Shown here piece after piece: positions 21,001 to 22,973 of a stretch of DNA of 64,000 nucleotides. Location: assembly GCA_014381825.1 (NCBI GenBank), contig JACNKX010000149.1, positions 62,001-126,000 of the forward strand, read 5' to 3'. How positions within the stretch are numbered: position 1 is the stretch's first letter; every line of letters begins with the position of its first letter. Both the position numbers and the translations under genes were made by a program. Origin of the DNA: Planctomycetota bacterium. Lineage in GTDB: Bacteria > Planctomycetota > Planctomycetia > Pirellulales > Pirellulaceae. The notes under the pieces are model-generated. The model was not told the origin of the DNA. It was given only the letters and a program-made list of their open reading frames with translations, and searched no databases.

Positions 21001-22793
21001 TCGCCAGCCAAGTGACCGACAACGGTTCGAGCACCGTAAGCGTTTTGGCACCGTTGGCGCAGATCAATACGACGTTGGCTCATGCAAACGCGCAGTCGCA
21101 ACCAGACGGTCTGTCGTACGAGGGGAATGCCAACTTCCACGGTCAAGATCAGATCGTGATCACCGTTGACGATCTCGGAAATACGGGTTCGCCTGGCGTC
21201 CGAACGATCTCTCGAACTGTGCCGATTACGGTCACGCCCGTCAACGATCCTCCGGTGCTGGCGAACCCAGTCGATGACATCACTGTCGACGAAGACGCTC
21301 CGGTGACGCTCGTCGAGTTGTTTCCGCAAGTCTTCAGCGATCCGGATGTACTTTCCAGCAACGATCAGCTAACGATCCGGGTAGTCGGCAACTCGAATCA
21401 ATTGGTCGCTTCAACCGTGATCAATGGTACGGCTTTGGAACTCACGCCGCTTGAGGACGCGTTCGGAGAGGCCAGGATTACGATCGAGGCTGCGGATACG
21501 AGTGGCGAGTTTGCCCAAGACACGTTTACTTTCTTCGTCCTACCTGTCAATGACGCCCCGACGGTTGTTAACGACAGCTATACCGTGCCGGGATCGAGTC
21601 CGGCAGTACTCACGGTGTTGAGTAACGACTCAGACAAAGACAGTGTTATCAACCCAGCGACGGTCGCGATTGGCTCGGCGGCGTCGGGCGGTGGAGTTGC
21701 CGTGAATGGAAACGGAACGATCACGTTCACTCCGAACATTGGCTTCCATGGACAGACTTCTTTCACCTATTTGGTTAGCGACTCAGAAGGTGCAACTTCA
21801 CAGCCTGCGACCGTCACCGTCACTGTCAACGAACCGCCAGTTGCGAATGCTGATGCGACGACGACGAATCAAGGTGTTGCAGTCGCAATTCCAGTACTCG
21901 AAAATGATACCGATTCCGACGGCTCGGTCGTAACCACGAGTGTTGCAATCTCCCAGCAACCGGCCAATGGCTCGGTGTTGGTGAATCCAACGGGCGTGGT
22001 TACCTACACTCCCAATTCTGCCTTCTCGGGAACGGACACATTCCAGTACACGGTCAGTGATGACATTGGCGGTGTCTCCGCGCCGGGGACCGTTTCTGTG
22101 ACGGTTGTTCCTTTCCGCCCATGGCAGAATCCGGCTGATCAAGTAGCAAACGGCGCCGATGGTGCTCTTGATGTGAGTGATGATGGTTTCGTGTCGGCGA
22201 TTGACGCGTTGCTTGTCATCAACCAGATCAACACACAAGGCACTGGTCCACTGGCCGATCCGACTCCGGGCAATGAACCGCCACCCGCAGGAGATAAACC
22301 ATTCGTTGACGTCAACGGTGACGGTCAGCTCTCGCCGATTGACTCGCTGCTTGTCATCAACTTTTTGAACAGCGCGGGAAGCAACCAAGGCGAGGGCGAA
22401 GCGGTCAGTTTGCACACTGACGTTCTGGCAACTACGGACGATGCCGGAGCGGCCGCGGTACTCGTTTCTGAGTTCGCGCCAGGATATCGGCAGTCGCGAT
22501 ACGCTGCGTCGAGCGAGATGCCCCCTGCCCTGCACGACGAGGTCGTTGCACCCTGGTCGGTCGCAAATCGATTGGCCGCAGATTCGCTTGTAGAAAGTAA
22601 GTCAGATCGGTACCGTGATGAGATTCGCTCGTCGCGAGAAGAGGCCTATCTAGTGGGTGCGGAGTTGGATGACGTACTCACCGATCTCGCATGGGATCAT
22701 GCGAGCGACGACGAACTGCCCGGTCATGAACAGACGTCCGACGCAGCACTGACGGATTTGTTGGAACAAGATCTACTGAGTGACGACAGCTAG
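3..22793 (+). CDS. Giant multidomain surface protein, 5'-truncated (gene 1)
   Basis: The frame is open from the first bases of the window to TAG at 22791-22793, 7,596 codons. The GTG at 3 is only the first start-like codon inside the window. Alignment with gene 2 shows that roughly 540 N-terminal residues lie upstream. Residue number is about nt/3. Domain order: degenerate metzincin-like domain (20-230), PPC (235-363), beta-helix (520-1480), PPC and ConA-like region (1510-2280), choice-of-anchor L (2460-2715), second beta-helix (2720-3420), split Ig-like (3566-4523), split GEVED (4526-5333), split cadherin-like (5336-5863), about 13 cadherin/tandem-95-like repeats (to 7370), dockerin-like pair (7373-7460), acidic tail. 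About 19 FEFD modules are interspersed. It is probably an exported, calcium-stabilised surface or adhesion protein. That role is inferred from domain types only. No active enzyme is visible. Confidence 0.96.
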   Translation: MRIDVQATALEATSQGLIISSEISARPYLLDLPGGNDEPGHRDFPAEVGQGIEEHINTQFGDNGHDETPGVTTVLYNFQQFYGVDPQNVPLNNAITEQQKIRGREAFQLWGNYLGVQFLETASDGLTIVTGDLNVIDPLRSDVLEFIANDFRVRIDPLFANGMLVMDSAVQWNEDLGGDWFLNTMVSIGSMLGLDLASDLPTTELMARFTAPLDPLTLENTPYFNAPDPEPIFPGNADILHGQQLYRPDGVDVDLYRFQVDLDPGLLGLVTAETFAERLPNSSLLNTVMSLYRENPDGTRELIARNDDYFSSDSYIELELAAGVYYIGVSASGNSDFDPTIGDTGFGGTSQGKYDLRLNFRSQVDAEDAIRDADGTPTKLDGDADGAPGGVYDFWFQTQPLNRVLTITGTGVDYVDGQVLTLTNNQGLVRRFEFDSSPDSSPTVQPGNVRIKFTPTTSAASLATQLATKITDALNGFGTTMVATPSGNQVILGGADGQSASERAISLSNGFVGIDVAGRTLFVDKLAGPNADGSIARPFNSIAKASVPNAFASAQPSDIVRIVGNGGVDSDIDSIDDNFAYEIGAGALAGQFLEDGTEMSVPRGVTVMIDPGSIFKMRRSRIGVGSSSLTVDRSGGAIQVLGTPDRNVIFTSWFDESIGRDTHQPQTTPGRGDWGGIVLRSDVDRAESRDNLEDQGIFLNYINHADIRYGGGGGVVIDGVQQVVQPIQIIQTRPTITYNLITESTDSAISATPNSFEETNFHSPQFQTAGEFTSDYDRVGPEFSFNKLVNNSTNGLFIQLDTPAGNTLRSLMVPARFDDTDIVHILSENLVIEGSSGDPFLDLERPAVELITFTPRTGGSLLPSTYDYKVTFVDINGFEGRPSRATSSVTIAAPNTAIQLNQIPPATGDFVKRRIYRTDSSQGGIYTLVAELNASDTVFVDTGISQSAVLQRDPPDVDTVLSVPQSRGSLAQGTYNYRVVFVDAQGREGAASDPTADVQISGTPVQGGVALSGLPPVKGEFVSRRLYRSTVGGISPYTLVAALDASSSTYTDDGFALGGTLDPGAIGVIRARPHARLAIDPGSVVKLEGARFEANFGAQFLAEGTDGLPVIFTSRLDDTYGAGGTFDTNDDDDQANGESSPAPGDWGGIFLGHLSAGSIDHSVISFGGGITRVEGTFAGFNVIEVHQADLRLTNSIIENNAEGIGGQGPLDRFGRGYNLPATIFVRGAQPVIVDNVIRDNNTSYDDPLKSAANFQMPVITINANSLIHDNLLDRGRSTGEIDRVTRYGDNFGPLVRGNQLDNNALNSMVVRGEILTTQSIWDDTDIVHVLTNQFDQQDIRNGQRKWSFDEVVIPEHHTYGGLRLKSSPTESLVVKLLGAGQLNNNFNLVDDGRIDNRNRYNGAGFTASGNPIGIDDRIGGSLHIIGQPGFPVVITSLHDDSVGAGVQPDDTPQTDTNNNGINSIPRPNDWRSVLLDQHSNDRNVEIITEFESPDAVAPGVNATTDTSQFVGDLAPNEQSGDDNLRMGFEIHGFLNEPGDIDTYGFNAAAGTELWLDIDRTAFTLDSVIEVLDSNGNVLARSNDTLTEINGVDFISPLLQPNLVSPLQKSPEPYIPRHASGLPKDFYSWNPLDAGLRFALPGNAGTRNTYHVRIRSNDGLTSGVYQFQVRTQEKDEFPGSTVRFANIRYANNGVEVIGLPAHSPLLGEAAEDEETSGVLANNNSITPPGTIPGQRPQFVGNLLTADRATVSIAGSVASAADVDFYEFDVQYTSIANPQNVAHSATTFDIDYADALVRLNSSLWVFDANGELVLAGGDSNIAEDRSGPLAGSDLTDLTRGSVGPNDPFIGPVELPEGKYFTVVTSNGRIPSVLAQNPEARLEPVNSVRRIAEDHIAESTFTTAEAPVVEVLLDPTFVGTGNNLWHVTENRADDITHGINPSFDGSRGFLASGAFREVEANDTLLTAQNIDNGPWSLNFDPDVGFLTTNNSTTSPHITIQGTGDGTFDYYSFTVARTSEIGVFDIDYAFTGDPSSLDSELFVYDPTTGQRVPSFFENLDPFTNLGGGGSIDGPIASRTPDAYLVTFFPGPGTYVVGVGRFDSVGSPGGITGNAPLLGQRYTLNISLEDHAVGGGGITGNGDRSFYFGEDAAATVPQGAMGQLVSNPFSLAGYSAQDLPNLYFNYYLNNSASSDAFRVYVDDGSATPTLIASSNSTEVSGQNLINIPQTSNDVWRQMRLDLGAFAEKENLQLRFEYEDGSAALSEGVYIDDLIIGFAERGEMVTFPPPSARQFPANISTFTQVNTPPGEVLVGDYQLEIRPTSPFGRTITNSNVSLILSSTLDTNDRLAEQTTLVALDGSLVVDGQTFAINDGVNEVVFEYEDPELGNGVAAGNVEIRFKSFDSTLGMFLPDLDHVIARRIRDAVNSPQVQSRLDITAASSDGEESGTVSTSSRIDLFGGAIVAQPDPFSITDVTNDANLLRDVIAGNGIALEGTPKFTGGATSAGLFTGGLPIFEMERGIILSTGDARSADGPNATDTLVGRASLAGDQDLDAEFGLDPMTGPVTEDTTSLEFDFRMVDGIGLDVNGTLNLNFVFASEEYNEQVGTDFTDVLAIFVDGQNIALVPGTTDPVSVATVNSGNPFDSSGATGQNPTFYVNNDPQENGEFLSELGYDGLTRKMTASLPLLAGVHSIKIVVSDVGDTAGDSAVFIEANSLADTQFVLPPTGIQNIRHTGFGDMNLARPQGQVKIHSNTITQPKTAGIVADAGLRGWDGQVSTERDAVAFIGFDGIPSPIRLQQPSPGPARNLVAQNNTPSLGGFTPGVSIVNNTIDTPGLLGIHVSGDTVPWELTTLDGDSIIDATTFTVTAFGQSVTFEWEDINGIPDPLGGVVNGGEGWRDGNIPVFYMRGDSSPHAFCHPIINPSCVPRSTAYTPQEVAIAVKDAIDNSILVSNDSTLVAQAIVGVSRISSSSGILFSGDDPAVYVEHASSIGGRGFASIRPSALGRAPQPFSKVVNNTIFGNNGTASSFPEANVEPNDTLFNAIDTRQGTQRTPESYIASGRIDDSVNFRENSEQDVDFYQFELHIGDRVTIDVDANTIGSGVDAILRLFDSVGEELAVNFNAAAPGEAGVGNDPFLDFTATENGTYYAAVSSFGNDQYSPLSLADRVAGGSTGIYDIEINVRTPRTFIVELQHTGSPGVSTASGTLTIEDVAGNVATVQVGTAARHPEVAVNLAASINGAGSLSNRQDLPNGAFGVANPLQRVTAEAFGSISQDRFGTDRDTGAPRTNAERYVVIRNAVDVAETGSGFRVIGSASGTPFNNIDDLLVERGILVSEQATPTLLNNIVANTQVGIQQAQFIADSRGPADDVGAIGGLVVGGTLYQNNETQDSNLPLTVQDFNESLAGSEPLFVNAAAGDFLPAPFSFAIDSAIDSLIERNEFESIKDAVGLALSPVLAPDIDGTGQLRVDDPEQSTPQGFGGQVFKDRGALDRADFVGPSVTLVNPQDNDSQGIDIDPSLSIVQLDSGVYSNFSLQIVDGFEAADPFPGIGVNDETLEGRIVPIGEEGLQLDVTGPAITLFQNGVFLREGIDYTYRFNTTSNTIVLTPLSGIWPNDKVYEISVNNRDRFVIDAAGGRDLDDTSAFKITNDLGDTATFEFDKGFSLTVAKTLGLQVPASGASANGIVDGQQFTINDGSLGINTPVIFEFDQNNNWSGNARRIAFPAGGTADEIADAIVSALANAHLPALDAQGQPLAIQPEVLSIPLLPRNLGSGLVHVGATDAHRVDVGSSALTSTVAKTVLRVPQGPQLGTPAVQDGETFFVDHAGQLSVFEYEQASRTAGFIASTDTMITVVDQSAFPANAPFDIRIEGEQLRVTQIFPSGGNAASFTVQRGVNGTTAAAHLDQVLVTNAVLPANAILFANSDSRETIATATANALSLPLSNGFQLGLNAFHVGSGIIELSGITDHIFNVASSGLVATIGQVPVGITVPEAGAAAIMDNETFTVSNGAQTFIFELSNDGLASTVAGSVVIPFGPLDSADAIANTIAGFLNTTADPNGDTLAMAAIPVGNGVIRLDAQPNHTIDVSGTILTRQVVSGGVRDGEVITLRENATATTIEFNVLGDTNFSTTSRNFVVEFSASDTHLDLAQRITDKIVEVDIGLAPKNAGAGEINLGGVPGIHQLRVSQPSSFTVEGEPGVSPSTTLILPSQPGIQVRPEGALAFADRDTFTISNGFVTAVFEIDKDGVFDDLNGDMLPDNFVVALNPGDTQQNAVDAILVALSAANIRFNLGLAPVDRGSGVIALNAPVDVVLFTNGLTAQNLLTSLVDGDSFTINDGTRTVTFEFEDLSPVSGTPNGIAGSNVAITFVDGSFVETVSNAMQAAIAGANIGVNPTLPNPGSGRVELGDSTRHLTDVSNSSLTIDGFAGGAIGIEVRTTFTEAEVAAAIIAGVNGASSRVEGVDASLRGGSTVFVDISDVNGQPANFVSGFAAINGIDNFFLSAVKDLAGNSLKGNQSTDETVFTILLPGVGLDFGDAPDPFAGSGNYPTLFDSNGARHVIGENSLQLGSGIDAELDGQQTLAADGDESDHSIQLLDSNISLLGLPPFSVQVPAAGGAALTPGESFTIGRRGRSFVTFTFVLGTAANSSQIGYGITDTADEIADKIVTAVEGQQSSLALRPSSLGNGLVALGGTSGLNIGVANSSFTLTGEPLRQLILPLRLVVSDAASISDGDQFVVSDGVGLNRIYEFDKNASGVPSGVVPINLTGSEDADAVAAVVIAAVTELSGVANAGIVTFSGLGEGHTIDVSGAATLAVDRSLASGESFIIDDGLNPAVVFEVSVDGAAVTAGNVSISISSSSTDAEVIEAIRSIVESQQSQLTGLTPLAPNDHTVTLAHHRSDSLDLSTSSLAHANLAPVSLQTTGAGLAIEIPSVARLQMPANGGVGITDSQFFTINDGINPVSRFEFADDGAFSGILLSFNASLSTQNLVDLVLTSLQTEIAAGRLTGITPVDLGNGTIDLQPVSRVRVDATGTNGSIQQTTAVSDGDAFTFDDRVHSPVVFEFDLGGNGVSVGARAVDVALGDSADDIAAKLEAAIKNATLAPNVLGTPDKPVVPVSIGNGVVDLSTGDDAILTPSIIPRTPADVPHFELTGTAGGIADGQQFMMSDGNRSWTFEFNRNGRFVEGRIQIPFASGDDANSVGAALSGAIDSSVPTLAASDLGNGVVLLQVADEDGVRFDGILVPGQSTPITVTSNGNGFLDAWFDFNHDGDWNDPGEQVIQNAIVQAGENSLSVTVPQVLPSNSPLGDTYARFRLSSAGSLLPTGLAVDGEVEDYKVRVLNNSAPVANQTVLVDFTAVEDGADTVADLLNPPAFDDINLNDGNGDFLTFAVGTRVLSVEQDGMSMRDGDTITIFAADGVDSRTFEFDNDGIVTSGNVSVPFTLASTAAEIGVSLASQIESQDYGLTVSTGGASILLTGEGSVILGPVFTGVTVSTGLSLEVLQDGGTLEDGGTVTVVAANNLESRTFEFDNDGFAAAGNVAVPFDVSSTRADLAGSLIAEINRIADQPLENYGIGAVVGSTNDAVVRFGGEGSISFGSVFDGVVETTDATLRVVQDGLNFTEAGTVTITPTFGVPTTFEFTSDGIFTFGNTQVVFDTTRTPEQIAGILAQAITLASFGVVATVDPLEPTLVRLSGSSNIALGAGFADLTIGTANGLQLRKDGTALPDDATITIATADGLSSRTFELDSNGSVAPGNLPVVFDSSSTTTEIMDRFAAQIATANFGVIATSDALDGAILRLSGSGVVSFDFDFQDLRLVSDEPILIPSIDIDGQTLRLEYQPDQNGTVNLTVRATDQGGLFAERTIQVVVAPGNDVPIATGVADATLVTPNATCVVSISDMTPLDGFNETISLCEDQAIVVTLRGDDGDPLPLEKQRLTFENFDQSNANGAITGITSNTGDLGTGQFIYTPNVNFAGFGEIVFTVRDDGSAGAPFQQASTPFTLTLDVASVNDPPTGTNQIGVDALATTEDTSVMITLAGDDDGNILTTEMQALVFTIAEFPAHGTFLSGVDVDGSVTGVVGRVTSVNRVVEYQPELNFNNDANSPIGPDSFTFNVTDDGTPAETSVAPATVEINVSEVNDAPVPEVILASTTTSTICQPFPGTLMLGADLTQGVSTCEDHVTTLTLGGSTGDNEAAQTLTFTLISGPSEGSLGSITPTSGTEATVVYSPDAGFNGSTTIVVRATDDGETNGVGDPLSEDLTITITVEPINAPPVALDKTVTTPEDSATAIALTADDGDPGVEQALRFFVELGPANNFTRTANGTLSGVNASTGEVIGQLIYTPDLNFNGADAFTFVVQDDALAGNPAGRFSVPATVDIDVSAVNDRPIANPQTVITNEDLAVVVALTGDDGDPNETQSLSYEIAMTPANGTLNTADIANGNVSYTPSANFNGTDSFTFRVSDDGTNPDNLLSTEATVMVTVNPLNDEPEFTIGQPITVLEDSGSQTIIAWTSGIRPGPTTALDEAGQIVSFMTSNNNTSLFLASGQPTVSSSGTLTYTPAPNAVGQAVLTIVATDSGNGVSPNDNTSAAQTVILMVSPVNDAPQFIKGPNQSTNEDSGLQTVPIWASNIAPGPVQASDESTQMLDFVVNVVTTGNLSFDIPPTISTAPSTLGQLTYLATPDTNGTATVTVTLRDGGPGSPPDVNISPTETFSITVNPINDAPEFTPGSDVVVDEDAGLVRITDWATGIRPGPAIATDENSQALSFIANPIGFTGGLTFTTAPLVDPLTGDLLFQTSPNKWGTATVTVRLRDTGAGTSPHDNESAIHTLNISVNSVNDPPEFTLGANRQITEDASNQTVFGFVSSIRPGPASANDEAGQSISFNTTNDNNSLFAVQPTVAANGTLSYSPASNRNGVAIVNVEAEDTGANVAPSDNTSSQQFTITINAVNDAPSLIVPGAQSVAEDTLKAIGGISAADIDAAEGTGEVQLEFRATSGTLNLNTNIPGGVLASQVTDNGSSTVSVLAPLAQINTTLAHANAQSQPDGLSYEGNANFHGQDQIVITVDDLGNTGSPGVRTISRTVPITVTPVNDPPVLANPVDDITVDEDAPVTLVELFPQVFSDPDVLSSNDQLTIRVVGNSNQLVASTVINGTALELTPLEDAFGEARITIEAADTSGEFAQDTFTFFVLPVNDAPTVVNDSYTVPGSSPAVLTVLSNDSDKDSVINPATVAIGSAASGGGVAVNGNGTITFTPNIGFHGQTSFTYLVSDSEGATSQPATVTVTVNEPPVANADATTTNQGVAVAIPVLENDTDSDGSVVTTSVAISQQPANGSVLVNPTGVVTYTPNSAFSGTDTFQYTVSDDIGGVSAPGTVSVTVVPFRPWQNPADQVANGADGALDVSDDGFVSAIDALLVINQINTQGTGPLADPTPGNEPPPAGDKPFVDVNGDGQLSPIDSLLVINFLNSAGSNQGEGEAVSLHTDVLATTDDAGAAAVLVSEFAPGYRQSRYAASSEMPPALHDEVVAPWSVANRLAADSLVESKSDRYRDEIRSSREEAYLVGAELDDVLTDLAWDHASDDELPGHEQTSDAALTDLLEQDLLSDDS
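60..695 (+). other. Degenerate metzincin-like protease domain of gene 1
   Basis: This aligns throughout with the protease domain of gene 2: the PGGNDEPGHR motif near nt 100, an IRGREAFQLWGNYLGVQF helix region near 300-355, and a following FPGNADILHGQQLYRPD motif near 700. Where gene 2 has HEIGHSLGLGH, gene 1 reads VSIGSMLGLDL (558-590). One residue is deleted, and the three zinc-ligand histidines and the catalytic glutamate are all absent. The fold is probably kept but the domain should be catalytically dead. Confidence 0.8.
700..1090 (+). other. PPC-like (bacterial pre-peptidase C-terminal type) domain
   Basis: The DVDLYRFQVD strand, the polar NDDYFSSDS segment and the closing AGVYYIGVSASG strand are typical of PPC beta-sandwiches. 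The same block follows the protease domain in genes 2 (25020-25420) and 3 (60670-61080). Confidence 0.7.
1203..1545 (+). repeat. FEFD module between PPC and beta-helix (gene 1)
   Basis: The unit has the order seen in all FEFD modules: DGQxxTLTNxxG, then RRFEFD, then a GNVRIKF strand, an SLATQLATKI helix and a closing GGADGQ loop. It sits between FWFQTQ and RTLFVDK, which are adjacent in gene 2 (FWFESSQHTIFVDK near 25490), so it is an insertion peculiar to gene 1. Confidence 0.7.
1560..4440 (+). other. Right-handed parallel beta-helix, interrupted at 2535-3200
   Basis: Recurring GDWGGIxL turns (near 2020, 3435 and 4405), VxHADIRYGGG and HQADLRLTNSIIENN rungs, and xPVIVDNVIRDN rungs mark a parallel beta-helix, related to pectate-lyase-like folds but with no recognisable catalytic set. 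The same rungs occur in order in gene 2 (26140-28330) and at the start in gene 3 (61960-62720). Confidence 0.75.
2535..3200 (+). other. Two FnIII-like modules inserted in the beta-helix
   Basis: There are two copies of about 110 residues. Each has a TYDYKVTFVD or TYNYRVVFVD strand, an xGREGAAS-type turn, an FVKRRIYRT or FVSRRLYRS strand and an xYTLVAxLxAS strand. This resembles a fibronectin type III sandwich of the kind common in tail and surface proteins. The pair interrupts a beta-helix that is continuous in gene 2. Confidence 0.65.
4520..6390 (+). other. Run of PPC-like domains
   Basis: Three PPC-like sandwiches are visible: around 4560-5010 (DIDTYGFNAAAGTELWLDID), 5210-5650 (ADVDFYEFDVQ) and 5880-6390 (GDGTFDYYSFTVA). 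The first two have counterparts in gene 2 at 28390-29510, including the shared ending RLEPVNSxxRIxEDHI. The third has no counterpart at that position. Confidence 0.65.
5745..6840 (+). other. MAM/ConA-like sandwich split by a PPC domain
   Basis: The domain opens with NNLWHVTENRADDITHG (from about 5758), is interrupted by the PPC of 5880-6390, and resumes with GDRSFYFGED, LYFNYYLNNS, a WRQMRLDLGAF strand and the closing VYIDDLIIGFAERGE. Gene 2 (31000-31900) has the same opening and closing without the PPC in between. MAM-like membership is a fold-level guess. Confidence 0.55.
7050..7380 (+). repeat. FEFD module (gene 1, after the ConA-like domain)
   Basis: VDGQTFAINDG, VVFEYED, a GNVEIRF strand and an IARRIRDAV helix match the module. 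The equivalent place in gene 2 (32175-32490) also has one, so this copy is probably ancestral to the pair. Confidence 0.65.
7385..8150 (+). other. Choice-of-anchor L-like domain
   Basis: The signature FVFASEEYNEQVGTDFTDV followed by LAIFVDGQNIAL (near 7768-7860) and the later HSIKIVVSDVGDTAGDSAVF match the choice-of-anchor L family, found in bacterial surface proteins that carry various C-terminal anchors. I see no counterpart in gene 2. Confidence 0.75.
8160..10260 (+). other. Second beta-helix of gene 1 with inserted modules
   Basis: Rungs such as GQVKIHSNTITQPKTAGI, VSIVNNTIDTPGLLGIHV, KVVNNTIFG (near 9030) and ATPTLLNNIVANTQVGI (near 10005) form a helix like that at 37620-38980 in gene 2. 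It carries an irregular FEFD-like unit (8535-8960, with a cysteine pair) and, after NNTIFG, a PPC-like domain (9066-9540) plus a further module of about 100 residues. Confidence 0.6.
10905..13290 (+). repeat. FEFD module array 1 (gene 1)
   Basis: About six units start near 10960, 11395, 11940, 12270, 12600 and 12950. Each has DGxxFTINDG, FEFD or FEYE, an IAxAIxxAL helix, a GLxPxxxGxGxIxLGG stretch and a closing IDVSxSxLT strand. The second unit carries a nested QMQ module (11505-11725). Copies have diverged strongly in protein and DNA, so the array is old. I know no named family for it. Confidence 0.75.
11505..11725 (+). repeat. QMQ module nested inside an FEFD module (gene 1)
   Basis: The sequence TMITVVDQSAFPANAPFDI, then EGEQLRVTQI, then FTVQRGVNGTTAAAHLDQV matches the QMQ consensus of about 62 residues. 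It sits between FEYEQAS and AILFANSDSRETIATATA, which are the two halves of one FEFD module. Confidence 0.75.
13579..16000 (+). other. GEVED domain split by FEFD array (gene 1)
   Basis: The first part (13579-13771) has FGDAPDP, NGARHVIG and LAADGDESDHS. The second (15675-16000) has DEDGVRFDGILVPGQ, GFLDAWFDFNHDGDWND, TYARFRLSSAG and GEVEDYKVRVL. Together they make one complete GEVED domain, a beta-domain found in large secreted bacterial proteins. In the usual form DGD and DEDGV are close together. Here about 630 residues separate them. Confidence 0.8.
13800..15670 (+). repeat. FEFD module array 2 (gene 1)
   Basis: About six units start near 13810, 14130, 14430, 14750, 15105 and 15445, with hallmarks such as SGESFIIDDG, VVFEFDLGG, ADDIAAKLEAAI and LGNGVVxL. 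Unit lengths vary from about 80 to 120 residues. Confidence 0.75.
16009..17590 (+). other. Cadherin-like domain split by four FEFD modules
   Basis: The first half (16009-16155) reads APVANQTVLVDFTAVED and FDDINLNDGNGDFLTFAV. The second (17446-17590) reads DGQTLRLEYQPDQNG then VNLTVRATDQGG. The FEFD units between them start near 16165, 16465, 16805 and 17120 and are the most regular in the window: about 103 residues, each with RTFEFDNDG-type strands and GNVxVPFD. Gene 2 has the unsplit version at 43850-44240 (FDDLDINNGREDRLNY). Confidence 0.7.
17590..22110 (+). repeat. Cadherin/tandem-95-like repeats of gene 1
   Basis: About 13 repeats of 95-130 residues are each introduced by VNDxP and an xEDxxxxxxL strand and end with xFTVxVxxVND. 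Units beginning near 19430, 19780, 20125 and 20480 form a subgroup with IxPGPxxAxDExxQ after a conserved tryptophan. Units near 17590 and 18395 each carry a cysteine pair. This is probably an extended calcium-dependent stalk. Confidence 0.75.
22120..22385 (+). other. Dockerin type I-like pair of calcium loops (gene 1)
   Basis: Two F-hand loops, LDVSDDGFVSAIDALLVIN and FVDVNGDGQLSPIDSLLVIN, each have Asp at the calcium-ligand positions and a following helix, as in dockerin type I. In planctomycetes such domains end many giant proteins. No cohesin partner is in this window. Confidence 0.85.
22600..22793 (+). other. Acidic leucine-rich C-terminal tail (gene 1)
   Basis: The last 60 or so residues are acidic and end in ALTDLLEQDLLSDDS. 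Gene 2 ends in a similar TLLDDLLDELI. There is no LPXTG, PEP-CTERM or other known sorting signal. Confidence 0.5.
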
Positions 22794-22838
22794 TCGCTTA
22801 GTGTTTTATCTACATTCATTGAATACAGGGATTGTCCT
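22794..22838 (+). promoter_or_regulatory. 45-bp spacer with ribosome binding site for gene 2
   Basis: The gap between the gene 1 stop and the gene 2 ATG is AT-rich. An AGGGA at 22827-22831 lies 7 nt before the ATG and can serve as Shine-Dalgarno. There is no hairpin with a T-run and no room for a convincing promoter, so genes 1 and 2 are probably one operon. Confidence 0.6.
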
Positions 22839-22973
22839 ATGACGCTCCGACGACCAAGGTCGATCGTCAAGAGTCTCACCAAGCATCACAAGCAGCGACA
22901 GCGCGAACATCGGCGTCTTTTCTCGCGAACGCTCCTTACGGAGCAACTCGAGGATCGCCGTTTGCTAGCCGGT
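22839..22973 (+). other. Basic N-terminus with LEPR-XLL-type motif (gene 2)
   Basis: The first 34 residues are rich in Arg, Lys and His and contain no hydrophobic stretch. LEDRRLLAG follows at residues 37-45. This fits the LEPR-XLL motif known at the N-termini of very large planctomycete and proteobacterial surface proteins. A normal Sec signal peptide is not visible. Confidence 0.75.
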
